64,000 nt of DNA from Larix kaempferi (GCA_027924585.1 BSBM01000319.1:5423001-5487000), one strand, 5' to 3'; counted from the stretch's first letter, positions 12,381-22,824 are shown. Notes: a model not told the origin generated them from the sequence alone. Translations and numbers: made by a program.

Positions 12381-13326
12381 ATTAGAAAAATGTTGTGCCC
12401 TCATTGGTTAGCATAAATACAAAAGATAGAGTTGTCATTGATTTTATAGTTCAATATAATACCAAAATAAAAGAGGGATTTCTTTATCACCCGACGTTAG
12501 GCTGTCCTTCCCCAAAATACTTCTATTTAGTACGATTACTACTCATTTTCTTTTGAGAAACTTGGTTAGTTAGCATAACCTTAGTTAACTTCCAAATAGT
12601 TTCATATATCTACTCTTTACAATATGTTGTTTGTGGATCTAGAAATGAAAGTCATTTGTGAAGCCCCACAAGATTACATTGAGGGTAAATTACACAAAGG
12701 ATATCTAGGAACTTTCATTGGTGTAAATTACAAAACAAACTCCTAGGATTATGCCTACTTTGTGATACATATATTAATACTATTATTAATGAAAAGCATT
12801 AGTACTCTGCACTTTATTATGACCTACATAGGTATGTTGGGATCCCAAGTTCAACATGTCCACATCTTTCGGAATTTGGTGTATAGTTTCCTCTTCTTTA
12901 ATCTCTCCAAGGGTTGATTCAACTGACATTGTGTGTTTGGAATCAATTGAAAGTGCACCACTGTTCAAATTAGAGAATTGATTCCAAAGAGAAATACATT
13001 CAACTTTTAAGGCTTGTATTTTCTCTCTTTGTTGGAGTTGGGTATCCATGATCACTGCATGCTGACTATTATTTGCTTCCTCATTCCATGAACCTTGATT
13101 GAGACAAAAAAGATGGAAATTCAATTATCCATAATAAGATCTTCATGCTTGTGTAGGACCTTTGAATTTCACAAATTTATGTTAGAGGGTGGTTTCCAAC
13201 ATTGCCAGGATTGTTCATATTCCTTTAATTTCCCGTGAATTATCCCAGGGTGGGTATGTTAGAGACCTAGAAATGCCACACAAACTACAACTGTCCAATT
13301 GTATCTACAACTTATTTGTTAACGCC
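12378..13326. other. Interval between LINE II and copia A
   Basis: AT-rich sequence without transposon domains that I recognise. It contains one exon-like minus-strand ORF (listed separately). Nothing else was identified. Confidence 0.5.
12786..13124 (-). other. Orphan exon-like ORF, unknown
   Basis: A 112-codon minus-strand ORF whose middle (MDTQLQQREKIQALKVEC, then Ser/Glu-rich sequence) is not low-complexity and resembles no transposon domain I know. In its sense direction it is preceded by a pyrimidine-rich stretch ending in CAATCAAG, a possible splice acceptor. A GTAG|GTCATA context near its end could be a donor. It could be a stranded exon of a host gene or a captured gene fragment. 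I do not recognise a family. Confidence 0.3.
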
Positions 13327-13685
13327 TATGGGAATAGTGACAACAATTATTTAAGGTGGACAATGGAAAATTTTCATGATGGATACGACAGTTCTCCATA
13401 ATAGATAGGGTTGTTCATGTAATGGTTTATGGTGGTAGTTAAGAAGAATACTCTGTATATTTGTAATCCCCAAGAGGAAAGTGTATGTCATGTTGTAAGC
13501 CTATTGTGGGTGATTGTAAATCTCTTTTTTTAAGCAATAAGATTATCGATTCCTTGCCTCGTGGTTGTTTCCTTGCCAAATCATCAGGGTTTTACAATGT
13601 AAATTATGTGTCTTGTCTAAATTTTGTTGTCTTATTCAATTTTTTCTCATTGGATATTAGATTATGGAATCACATACTTCCAACA
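13327..13685 (+). repeat. Copia A 5' LTR
   Basis: It aligns along its length with 20624-20983, with conserved blocks GTGTATGTCATGTTGTAA, GATTCCTTGCC, and the end block TACTTCCAACA. The start has decayed from TGTTGG to TATGGG. It is followed after two bases by the primer-binding site. Confidence 0.88.
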
Positions 13686-13687
13686 AG

Positions 13688-13702
13688 TGGTATCAGATCT
13701 TA
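13688..13702 (+). promoter_or_regulatory. Copia A primer-binding site (initiator tRNA-Met)
   Basis: TGGTATCAGATCTTA starts two bases after the LTR. Its first ten bases match the complement of the plant initiator tRNA-Met 3' end (TGGTATCAGAGC), the standard primer of plant LTR retrotransposons. Confidence 0.85.
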
Positions 13703-13826
13703 TAAGAGTCAACATGAGGCATGGTGTTCCAACGTTGTGCAACGTGGAAAGGTGGTTTTGAAAGATAACTCCTTAGTATATCATTCAGTAAGATTAGAGG
13801 CCAATTTCTTTGTTGAAGAAGATCAA

Positions 13827-13898
13827 TCCACACAGGGTATCGTGAGCAACAACAAGAGTTTTTCCACACAGGGTATCGTGAGCAACAACAAGAGTTTT
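13827..13898 (+). repeat. 36-bp tandem duplication in copia A leader
   Basis: Two near-identical units starting at 13827 and 13863 (TCCACACAGGGTATCGTGAG...). The period is a multiple of three and gives a 12-residue peptide repeat in an open frame, though the frame is probably not coding. Confidence 0.9.
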
Positions 13899-14719
13899 TT
13901 GTGCCAAAAGTATGAGTGAGTATTCCTTGTGGAAGAAAGGACGGCCAAGTGACAGGAAACGAGTGACTGATTTACATGCAATTTGAGTTGGATCTTAGAA
14001 GTTGCAAGTACTATTTCTAGTCCTGCAAGTTTCGAAGGGTTTTGAACTCTTGAATCTAGGTCTTGGAAACCATATCATCAATGTCACGTCTCTGAGTCGA
14101 CACCCTTCTGGTTCACATGGAGTGATGTGATCCCTAACCATCACAAGAAAAGGGCCCTGAGTTTTTACGGTATGTGTGTTAGACCAACGCAATGTATTCA
14201 CTCTGTGAAGATGCAAGGGGAGTAATACACGCCCTAAATTTTATGGGTCACGTGTTGTATTCTTTATGTTAATCACTATGGTGGAGGTTGTTGAGCATAG
14301 CCATTTTCTAATCTTGAAGACGTGGCAAGAAGAGACTAACAAAAGACCAACCTGCATGAGGAGGACCGGCATGAAAAATACGCACGAGGAGAAAGTCCAA
14401 GCATGGTCTTCCGGAGGAATTCTAAAGGTGTGAAGAATTTCATATATAGAATCCTGTTTGCATGAGGCATACCTAACTATAATCTTGTTGGAAATTGCTC
14501 TAGAAGAGGGTTGTGTAACAAACATTGTGAAGGCTGGAGGGATAAGAAGAAGTCGGTGGTAGTGATGTTCATTCATGGTATAAATCATTGTCTTTATGGT
14601 TGGTCGATTGAGGAGAAAGGGATTGTGTAACTGAGGTCTAGATTGAGCATAAGGAGGGCGCTAGAGGAGCCAAGGACCAGGGTGGGTTGCTTACTGTTGT
14701 GTGGAAGAATGATGAAGGT

Positions 14720-15900
14720 TTCAAGTGCAAAGTTCGAGGTGGATATATTAAATGGGAAGAATAAATTCGATTTGTGGAAGCTCAAGATGTGTAATCTATT
14801 GGTGAAATAAGGACTCCACAAGGAGTTGTTAGGCAAGAAAAAGAGACTTGCATGTATGATTGATGGGGATTGAGAATATCTGGATGCAAGAGCTCTCAAC
14901 ACCATTTGGTTGTGTTCGACAGATGATTTTTTATTCAATATTTTTGGAGAGGAAACAACAACAAGATTATGGAGTAGAATGGAGAGCCTTTACATCACAA
15001 AACCTGTGACAAATTGAATCTACTTGAAGAGGCAATTGTTCGGTTAAGAATGAAAGCAGGTACCAAAATTGTTGATCATCTTAATGTTTTTAATACTTTT
15101 ATGTGCCAATTGACTAGTATGGGTGAAAAATTCGAAGAAGAAGACATGGAAGTCATGTTATTGTGTACACTGCTTGAATCTCAAAACCACTTAGTCACAT
15201 CTATTAGCCTTAGCACAACATACATCCTTAATTGTGATATAGTTGTGTGAGCCCGATTGGCTAAGGTGTGAAGGAAATCCAATATAGAAACTTTCACACT
15301 ATAAGCAATGGTGGTTAGGGGTCGATCCAAAAAAAGAGGGAGCAATTTGATAGGTACATCAAGATCTAAGTCAAAAGGAAGAAAGGGTAAGAAACAATGT
15401 TGGTACTGCAACACATTAGGGCATCATAAGAAATATTGCTAGAACATGAAAGAATCCAAGGATGACTCCACAAAGGAAGCAAATTAAGTTGAGACAAGTT
15501 TAGGTATGGTTGTTGAATTTTTATATGTTTGCAATGTCTCACAATATCATCATGAATGGTTATTAGATTCTATTGCTTTCCATCACATGTGTGCACATAG
15601 GAGTTGGTTTTGTTCTTATTAAGTTATTGATGGTGGTATTGTTCTTACCATAAATAATGTTTCTTGTAAGACTATTGGGATTGGGAGCATTAAGATTAAA
15701 ATGTTCGATGGTATTGTAAGGATTTTGACAGAGGCAAGACATGTACCAGAACTCAAAAATAATTTAACTTCTTCGGGAGTTTTGGATTTTGGGGATTATA
15801 AAGTTACTTGTCAAGGTGGAGCATTGAAAGTGTCAAAGGGCATTTGGGTGGTAATGAAGGCTACGAAGATTGGGAACCTTTATAGACTATAAGGTAGTAT
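14720..15900 (+). pseudogene. Copia A gag and protease
   Basis: From about 14725 the plus strand gives a UBN2-type gag (FDLWKLKMCNLL, later LRMKAGTKIVDHLNVFNTFM). An intact CCHC knuckle at 15399-15440 (CWYCNTLGHHKKYC) is followed directly by a TAG. The protease region has WLLDSIAFHHM where the copia consensus has an Asp-Ser-Gly-type active site, so the glycine is lost. A GAG-pre-integrase-like segment (ARHVPELKNNL) follows to about 15890. At least eight stops interrupt the frame. Gag packages element RNA, and the protease would release the pol enzymes. Confidence 0.85.
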
Positions 15901-16812
15901 TGCAATAATTGAGGCAGGAGTGGTATCTAAGGAAGAAAATGAATATATTATGGCATCAATGATTGGGCCATATGAACAAGAAAGGGCTAAAAACATCGAT
16001 AAACCATAAGCTAGTTCCAGACCTAAAATCCTTGAATTTGAATTTCCACAAGTACTGTGTTTTTGGAAAGAAGTGTAGATAAAATTTTAAAATAGGTAGC
16101 CATACAAGTAAGGGTATTCTCGATTATATTCATTCAGATGTTTAGGGGCCATCCCTTACAATTTATTTTGGAGGATCATCATATTTTGTGGCATTTATAA
16201 ATGATTACTCTGGAAAGGTGTGGGTCAATATTCTCAAAAGAAAAGATGACTTGTTTAATGTATTTAAGCAATTCATAGATTTAGTTAATAATAGTATTAG
16301 TAGGTCAATCAAGTGTTTGAGAATAGACAATGGAGGCAAGTTCACATCTTTGAATTTGAAAATTATTGCAAGGAAATCGGGATCGAAAGGCATTAAAATA
16401 CTATTTACACACCTCAACAAAATAGTGTGGTTGAACGCATGAAGAAGACTCTTCTAGTGAGCACAGGGAGCATCCTTAGTAATGCCAAGTTGAAACAAGA
16501 GTTATGGCAAATGTAGTGATAATTCTTTGCTATTTGGTAAATCAATCACCATCAATCACAATAGACTATAAGATTCCTAAAGAAGTATGGACAAGTTATT
16601 CTTGTGATTACTCAAATCTATTTATTTTTTTCGTGATGCTTATGCTCTTATACCTAAAAATCAACATTCTAAGTTAGACCCTAGATCAAAGAAATATGTC
16701 TTTGTTGGTTATGGTGATGGAGTTACTGGATATAGATTGTGGGATCTTGTCACCCACCAGATCATCATTAATAGATATGTAGTATTTGGTGAATCCTCTC
16801 TCTTAAAATTAG
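15901..16812 (+). pseudogene. Copia A integrase, cut by LINE III
   Basis: Recognisable pieces include FINDYSGKVWVNILKRKDD (catalytic core with the first Asp in NDYS) and KCLRIDNGGKFTS (second Asp, G replacing the usual E of GGE). The KYVFVGYGDGVTGYRLWD segment is typical of the copia integrase C-terminus. The sequence breaks at 16812, where LINE III is inserted. Several stops and frame changes were already present. Confidence 0.85.
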
Positions 16813-16819
16813 TCAAAGT

Positions 16820-17210
16820 TGACAGGTGCGGGAGGAGTAATTTTTTACTCCAAGGGGAACAAGCAGAAGGAGTTTGCCTGAAGCATAGGAAGAAAAACCA
16901 ATAATGGGGCAGAGTGGCTTGGCCTCATCAAAGGGTTGGAGATTGCGATCAAGCTGGGAATCACGAAGCTTATGGTCTTAGGAGATTCCCTTATAATTAT
17001 CAGAGAAGCCATAGGTATTGTGGGCAAGCGAAAGGAACCCACCTCGAAAATGCACCACCTCCTTCTCTACATCAACAAACAGTTTCATGATCTTACGTTT
17101 CTGCATATTTTGCGTGATCTAAATGGACAAGCCGACGAAATGGATAATCTTGGAGTCAATCTCTCTTACGGTGTTCTAAGTTGTAACAATGAGCCCCTGG
17201 AAAACTCTTG
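16820..17210 (+). pseudogene. LINE III RNase H domain fragment
   Basis: The segment reads GAGGVIFY, NNGAEWLGLIKGLEIA, LMVLGDS and LHILRDLNGQADEMDNLG, the order of a plant-type RNase H. The Glu and Asp active-site positions of the second and third blocks are retained, and the first catalytic Asp is absent because the copy is truncated there. One frame change is needed early. It is related to, but not the same as, the RNase H of LINE I and II. Confidence 0.88.
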
Positions 17211-18220
17211 GATCTCCCAGACCAAAGATAGTCCTAATGAATTGGATTCAAGTCCAAAACCTCTTGCTCTATATGTCACACCGAGCTCACTACATTAGAG
17301 GGTCAATTTTTTTAAATTTATGGGGTTTCCCCCTTGAAATTCCGATGGCTCCACCTTGCCTCATTACCTACCCATACACGCCCGAATTAAATGCAATTAG
17401 CCAGCTTGCCAGTTGTCTGGCATGCGAGATAGGGGTTGATGTATTTCTTTGGATCTGGAAGCCTCCGTCTCTTCATTCAGATGGTTCCAGAGTTCTGCAG
17501 GTGATAGTGGTTGTGTTTTTTTCCATAGAATTGTTGCAAGGGTTGTCCGTTGTTTCGACTGTTGGCAGAAGCATGGACCGCCACAATGTCGGTCGTCCTC
17601 AAGAGAGAGGTGGTATTTGTTTTCATGTTGTTGGGCGTTCTCAAGGAAGAGGCGAGGTGGCACAGAAGTGTGGAAGGTGCTTCATGGTGGGGAGAGGCCC
17701 GAATGGTGGATGCAGTCGAGGTTGGAAAATGGAAGAAACGAGGGGAGACTCTGCAGAGGTTGAGAGTAATCACGGGTTTGGTCCTTGCTGCCGACATGTT
17801 GGGGCAGTGAATTCGCAGGGACAGTCTGGGAAACACAACATCTCCAAGTTCGAAGTGGAATTCCTGGACAGACTGCAGGAACTTGAGCTGCAAACCAGGA
17901 TGATTCGGAGTGAGAATCTAGAACATAAGAAGATTTTAACTCGTCTCTATAATCTGGCCTATGCTACTCATTCTGAGGCAAAATATTAGTACCAGAACAT
18001 TGCTGAGAAAGTGGAGCATCTGGAAGAGACCCTGGGTCTAGCCTACCCCCACAAGGTCCGCAAACACAAGGTTTCTGGCAAGGATTTGTAAGACATCAAC
18101 AGGAAGATGGAAAAATTACAGAAGTTCATGGCAAATGAAGGAAATTTCGTGGACCTCAGCACAGAAAAGAACGGGGCTTCAACTTCCGTCGACGCTGCTA
18201 TGGGTTTCGGTCTGCAGTAA
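17211..18220 (+). other. LINE III 3' region with coiled-coil-like ORF
   Basis: After RNase H, instead of an immediate 3' UTR, there is about 1 kb with long open stretches. The 17189-17989 frame ends in a Leu/Glu-rich heptad-like segment (FEVEFLDRLQELELQTRMIR). The same frame continues past a TAG with KVEHLEETLGL and MEKLQKFMANEG. It may be a C-terminal extension of this LINE family's ORF2, a captured fragment, or chance. I do not recognise a family. Confidence 0.4.
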
Positions 18221-18623
18221 TGGATTTGCCGGTTCTAGGCTCGGGTTGGACCCCTCTTGCTCTGTTATGTTTTTTTTATATATCTAGTAGTATGTATAAG
18301 GTTTATGGAACTCGTAGAATAGGCACTAGCAACATTTTTGGTAATCTGGAATGTTTAAAACTCCAGTTTTGTATAAGGCAGAAGCTTTCCAATGTTTTAT
18401 TTCTGCATACTTCTTCTAGGGCAGTTCGTAAGATGTTACTGTTATCATAGGATAGGAAGATACAATGATATCTATTAGGATGAACAAGATGAACTAGGAA
18501 TGATGGATGTCTTCCTCCCATGGGAGCAATCTGATCTTCCCCTGTTTTGTACTCTCTATCTTTTTTTATAATCAAAGCTGGTAACAGTTTCTATTAAAAA
18601 AAAATCCTCTCTCTTAAAATTAG

Positions 18624-19800
18624 ACATAGTAGAAATTGAAATGAAATAGGAACAAGTACTATAAAATCAACAAATCTAGTTGGAATTTAATCCATCTACA
18701 AGAAAGGAGAAGCATGAAGGAGTTCTTGAAGAAGTAGAGGAGGATCCGGAAGATATACAAGAAAATGTGGAAATGCCACAACCAACTCTATGGAGATCTG
18801 CACAATCTAGAAATCCTCCTAAAAGGTATGATGATTGTGTTTCATATATTGCTTTGATTTCTAATGATGGGGAACCTTGTTTTTATTAGGAAGTGATGAT
18901 GTTATTGCAAGTGCTAAATGGAAAACACCATTGAAAGAAGAAATGCATGCCTTGGAGAGGAATAAAACATGGGATATGGTAGAATTCACAAAGGGAAAGA
19001 AAGTTGTAGGTTTCAAACGGGTCTACAAACTAAAGAAGGGTGTCGATGATAAATTTGAAAGGTACAAAGCAAGGCTAGTAGAAAAAGGGTATTCTTAAAA
19101 GGAAGGTATTGATTTCCATGAATTACTCTCACCAATTGTTAGTCTTGTTTCTATTCGTGTAGTATTAGCACTAGTTGCTTTACTTAATCTTGAGTTCGAG
19201 CAGCTGGATGTTAAAACACTATTTTCACACGGAGATTTGAATGAGAATATATATATATGGAACAACTAGAATGTTTTGTTCAGGATCTCGAAAGAAGATT
19301 TATTTGCAATCTCAAGAAGTCATTGTATGGCTTGAAGTAGTCTCACAAGCAATGGCACAAGAAGTTTGATTCCTTCATGCTAAGCCAAAACTTTACAAGA
19401 AGTGAGTATGACCATTGTGTTTACTTCAAAAAGTTAGATGGTATATTCATTATCTTGGTATTATATGTTGATGACATGCTTGTAGAAAGCAAAAGCATGG
19501 TTGAGATCAGCATGTTAAAGGCTCAGTTGGCTAGGAAGTTTGACATGAAGGATCTAGGAGCAACAAAATTTTTGGGAATAGAAATACACAGAGATAGAAA
19601 AAATAGTAAGCTTTGGTTATCACAACAAAAATATGTGGAGAAGATACTCATGAGATTTGGTACGAATAATGTGAAACCAATAAATATCCCTTTGGATTCC
19701 CATTTTAAGCTTTCTTCAGGTTTATGTCCTAGTAATAAATAAGAAAAGGATTATATGTCTTGTGTAACTTATGCTAGCACAATAGGAAGTTTAATAAATG
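18624..19800 (+). pseudogene. Copia A reverse transcriptase
   Basis: After the LINE III target duplication the copia pol resumes with SRNPPKRYDD (pre-RT). It continues with WKTPLKEEMHALERNKTW, KRVYKLKKG, YKARLVEKGYS, LDVKTLFSHGDL, then YVDDMLVESKS (catalytic YVDD) and MKDLGATKFLGIEI (RT_2 end). Stops occur at 18890, 19099 and 19743, and there is at least one frameshift. The catalytic YVDD is retained. It is the best-preserved part of element A. Confidence 0.92.
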
Positions 19801-19913
19801 TGATGGTAGACTAGATATTTTACTTGCAGTTGGTGTTCCGGGTAGAGAGCATTGGGCATCATTGAAATTTGTGCTTTGTTGTCTTAGAGGCACAAGTTAT
19901 TATTATATCGGCA

Positions 19914-20061
19914 TAGATCCATATGAAGCCCAGGATCGATCAAGCATCGAGAAGGATCCAATTTCTTAAGGTGTATTTTTTGTTAATCTTAATTTTTTTA
20001 CACGTTCAGAAACAAATTACACCTTAAAATGCTTGATAGATCCGGAGTTAAGATGGATCTA
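19914..20061. repeat. Imperfect inverted repeat (hairpin) within copia A
   Basis: The left arm begins TAGATCCAT...GATCAAGCAT and ends TTAAGGTGTA. The right arm is TTACACCTTAA...ATGCTTGATAGATCC...ATGGATCTA. Paired blocks are TAGATCCAT/ATGGATCTA, ATCAAGCAT/ATGCTTGAT and AAGGTGTA/TACACCTT, with about 18 extra bases in the left arm. It looks like a foldback or MITE-like unit. Confidence 0.75.
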
Positions 20062-20084
20062 TATTCGTTTTTATTTTTATTTTT

Positions 20085-20285
20085 TATTTTATGAGCCAAC
20101 ATGGATTTTTTTAATAAATTTTTATTTTATGAGCTGACATGGATTTTTTTAATAACTTTTTATTTGGTTTTAAATCTTTATTTTATGAGTGGATATGGAT
20201 TTATTTATTTATTTTTTATTTGGTTTTAATTTTTTATTTTATGAGCCGACATGAAAAATTTTAATTACTTTTTATTTTTGTTAAC
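20085..20285 (+). repeat. Degenerate tandem repeat, ATGAGCC-ACATGGA units
   Basis: Four units start with ATGAGCCAAC, ATGAGCTGAC, ATGAGTGGAT and ATGAGCCGAC at 20091, 20129, 20185 and 20241 (spacing 38, 56, 56), each followed by a T-rich stretch. It is part of the foreign insert in the copia A RNase H region. Confidence 0.8.
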
Positions 20286-20623
20286 ATAACGTTACATTAT
20301 GTGACAACATCTCCCCCATACTAGGTTGTAAAGCACCTCGCTACTCTCAATGCAATCACCTACAATGGATGTAGTTTTTCAGATTGTGGATACGGTGATT
20401 CGAAGTTTACAAGTGATTTGGGAAATAGGAGATCTACTTTAGTTTTTGATGGAGGTGGAGCAACCTTTGGGAAAGTCCATACACAAGGAAATCACGCAGA
20501 CATATTTACAAAACCAATAATGTTAGAGAAGTTGCAATGGTGTTTAGCTTCTCTTGAATTGCATAAAAAGGTGATAAAATAAAATGGGCAAGGTATTAGG
20601 TAAATTATTGGCAAGGTGGAGAT

Positions 20624-20983
20624 TGTTGGAATTAAGTGAACAATTACTCAAGGTGAATATTTGGAAGTTCTCATGACATATACGATAGTTCTTCATAATA
20701 GATATGGCAGTTCATGTAATGGTTACGATGGTAGTTATGATGAAGACATTGTATATCTGTAAGGCTCGAGAGTCAAAGTGTATGTCATGTTGTAACCCTG
20801 TTGTAGGTGATTGTAAATCTCTTTTATTGAGAAATAAGATTATTGATTCCTTGCCCCGTGGATGTTTCCTTCACACATCGTTAGGGTTTTATCACATAAA
20901 ATTATGTGTCTTGTCTGAGTGTTGTTGTCTTATTCAATTGTTTCATGTTGAATATTAGATTGTGGGCTCGCGTACTTCCAACA
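20624..20983 (+). repeat. Copia A 3' LTR
   Basis: Starts TGTTGG after the polypurine tract GGCAAGGTGGAGA and ends CCAACA. It aligns with 13327-13685. Confidence 0.9.
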
Positions 20984-21057
20984 ATGGAAACATTAATAAT
21001 TCACTCAAAGGAGAGAGAGAGAGAGAGAGAGAGATGTTTTCAAAATTCCAGACATCT
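20984..21057. repeat. Copia A right flank with (GA)n, repeated at 26512-26602
   Basis: Contains a GA tract at 21011-21034 between TTAATAATTCACTCA and ATGTTTTCAAAATTCCAGACAT. The same order of sequences recurs beyond element B. Confidence 0.9.
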
Positions 21058-21560
21058 CTCTCATGAAGTCTCCTCATGAAGTCGACCCATAAAGAAGAAA
21101 CAATAAAATAATATTTATTATGCTAATTTGCAAGTCGGCCCAGTCAAGAGAAGTCAATTCGGCCCCAACTAAAGTGGAAAAGGTCAACCACAAAACAATA
21201 TAAATAAAGGTGTTGCCTCCTCATTCTCACTCGACCACTCAAGTTTGCTCCACAAGTGCGCAAGAGAGGAAGAAGGACGAAGCAAGGAGAAGAAGGAAAT
21301 TCTTGGTGTTTTCGATATCTTTGGAGAGATTCTTCTTTGTCTCTAGGGTTTTCCCTAGAATTTGTCTATGTGATTACTCTGGTATCTAGATCTATATTGT
21401 ATCTTGAACTGATATCTCTAAATAAGAAAGGTTGGGTGGGTTTTTCCTGAGTTTGGGTTTTCACAGGGTAGACTTTTGTGTCTCTTTGTTTCTGTGCATG
21501 GTTATTCTTTCAGTGATCCTATAATGTGAAATTATACTGCTATACCTTAAAAATCTAACA
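21058..21560 (+). repeat. Element B 5' LTR, start truncated
   Basis: Aligns closely with 25700-26200 (GTCTCCTCATGAAGT, AAGAAGAAACAATAAAATAA, TATAAATAAAGGTG). The first bases, including TGTTGG, are missing, and the junction is directly to the copia A flank. It ends TAACA before the primer site. The TATAAATAAAG block is a likely promoter TATA box. A GC-rich U3 motif, GTCGGCCCAGTCA, is shared with the solo LTR at 52388-52974. Confidence 0.88.
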
Positions 21561-21573
21561 TGGTATTATAGTA
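21561..21573 (+). promoter_or_regulatory. Element B primer-binding site, degenerate
   Basis: TGGTATTATAGTA follows the LTR directly. It matches the initiator tRNA-Met site TGGTATCAGAGC with about three mismatches. Confidence 0.65.
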
Positions 21574-21639
21574 GTGTTGAATGGATGCCATTGTCGAAAA
21601 CTAGGGCATCCTGGTTTGGACCCTTCTCTCCATAGATTG

Positions 21640-22060
21640 TCTTAAAACGAGTTATTGGGAAACTCGCCCTAGGAGGGTGCATCTTTCTGTGGAGGCAAAT
21701 TCCAGATTGGTGAAATTTTAGTTTTGACCTAAATTCTGTAGAAACTGCAGAAATTAGGGTTTTATTTTTTAGCTACTTTTTCCACAAATTCTGAAGAAAG
21801 GGACACTCTTTCAACTTGCCCTAGGAGGGCACACCTATATGTGGAAGCAGATTTCAGATTCGAGAATTTTCATTTTTGACCTATTCTTTACCGGAACTGG
21901 GAAATTAGGGTTTTAGTTTTTGATTTGTTCTGTCCATAGATCCGAAAGAAAAGGAGTTCTATTCAACTCACCCTAGGAGGACGCATCTCTCTGTGGAATT
22001 AGATTTTCCAAATTCCAAACTTTAATTTTGACCTAGCTCCTGCTAGGGTTCCTACAACAG
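21640..22060 (+). repeat. 152-bp tandem repeat (three copies) in element B leader
   Basis: The block CCCTAGGAGG and its context (AACTCGCCCTAGGAGGG...TGACCT...) recurs at about 21666, 21818 and 21970, an exact period of 152 bp at this anchor. Each unit contains GTTTTGACCTA-like and ATTAGGGTTTT-like blocks. The copies have diverged by substitutions. Confidence 0.88.
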
Positions 22061-22088
22061 ATTTCATAACTCAGTTTTTCCAGTCAAG

Positions 22089-22510
22089 ATGAACACTGTT
22101 AAAGTGGAGGATAGACTTGATGGGGCTTCCAACTTCAACTCATATAAGTATAGGGTACTCATCATCCTAGAAGAGAATGACCTTCTGAAATTTGTAAATG
22201 AAAAGGTACTAGAACTAGAATATGAAGAGGAAAAGGTAAGGGAAGGAAGAATCAAAGCATAAAAGATAAAGGTGAAAGATCCGGTCCAATTCCATAACAA
22301 AAGATTAAGAAGGATCTTTCACATATTCAGTGCTTCAGATGTCAGAAGCATGGCCACTATGCCAGAAAATGGCCTGAACCGAAGAGAAAGTGCCATGCTT
22401 CAACCGTTGATGTTGATGAAGATACTCCACTGAAGAAGTCAAGGAATGCACAAGATGGTATTGAGGAAAGTACAAAAGATCATCGAAAGGAGTACTTCTT
22501 CTAGTACACT
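22089..22510 (+). pseudogene. Element B gag remnant with altered zinc knuckle
   Basis: From the ATG at 22089 the frame reads MNTVKVEDRLDGASNF and ILEENDLLKFVNEKV, typical of a copia gag N-terminus, and stops at 22261. The gag centre is deleted. The C-terminal zinc knuckle follows near 22330-22372 as CFRCQKHGHYARKW. Cys, Cys and His are correctly spaced, but the final Cys is Trp (TGG at 22370-22372). The frame then runs about 40 codons to a stop. The protein, if made, could not form the normal RNA-binding knuckle. Confidence 0.82.
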
Positions 22511-22823
22511 CTACGAGTGCATCAATGATTACAACATCTAGATGATGTGACTATCATTGGTGATGTATGAAGATCGAGGTTGCAAAAAGAAGATGAAGAT
22601 ATGAGGACTCGTGTGATTTCTACAAGGAGGCAAGGATCATGAGGGAGCCAACAAAACAATAAGAGATCAATATTTGTACTGTCATTTGAGTTATTCGTAA
22701 AATGTTTGAATGTTTGGTTTAAAGGATAATGTTCACAACAATCAAATGTAGATATGTGATACAATTTTCTTTATGCATTTATATATGACTGAGATTGACG
22801 AGTAGAGGTTCATGTAGTGCATG

Positions 22824-22824
<1 letters not shown>

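Larger units (their letters stand above)
16813..18602 (+). mobile_element. LINE III: 5'-truncated LINE inserted in copia A
   Basis: The insert is bounded by a direct repeat, TCCTCTCTCTTAAAATTAG (16794-16812 and 18605-18623, extendable by two A bases), and ends in a short A-run of about nine bases. These are the marks of target-primed reverse transcription. It begins inside a LINE RNase H domain. The rest is the element's 3' portion, including a coiled-coil-like ORF stretch. Confidence 0.93.
19800..20580 (+). pseudogene. Copia A RNase H, split and internally deleted
   Basis: Before the insert, TRYFTC and then EHWASLKFVLCCLRGTS correspond to the copia RNase H N-terminus. After the insert (about 20380) the sequence reads CGYGDSKFTSDLGNRRST and KVHTQGNHADIFTKPIMLEKL, the end of the copia polyprotein. 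The segment between NRRST and KVHTQ is far shorter than normal, so part of RNase H is deleted. The frame runs out just before the polypurine tract and 3' LTR. Confidence 0.85.
13327..20983 (+). mobile_element. Copia element A, with two nested insertions
   Basis: Two similar direct repeats (13327-13685 and 20624-20983) flank a primer-binding site, gag, protease, integrase, RT and RNase H in Ty1/copia order. The 3' LTR is preceded by the purine tract AAGGTGGAGA. LTR divergence is high by eye, so the element is old. It is split by LINE III (16813-18602) and by an inverted/tandem-repeat insert in the RNase H region (about 19914-20320). No matching 5-bp target duplication is visible (ACGCC left, ATGGA right), which suggests decay or rearrangement. 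Confidence 0.9.

Noticed and set aside
13327-13331. Target duplication for copia A
   Set aside because: Bases left (ACGCC) and right (ATGGA) do not match, so no duplication is claimed.
17189-17989. 266-codon ORF as a host gene
   Set aside because: It sits between the LINE III RNase H and poly-A, inside the target duplication, with no introns or clear homology, so it is treated as part of the LINE.
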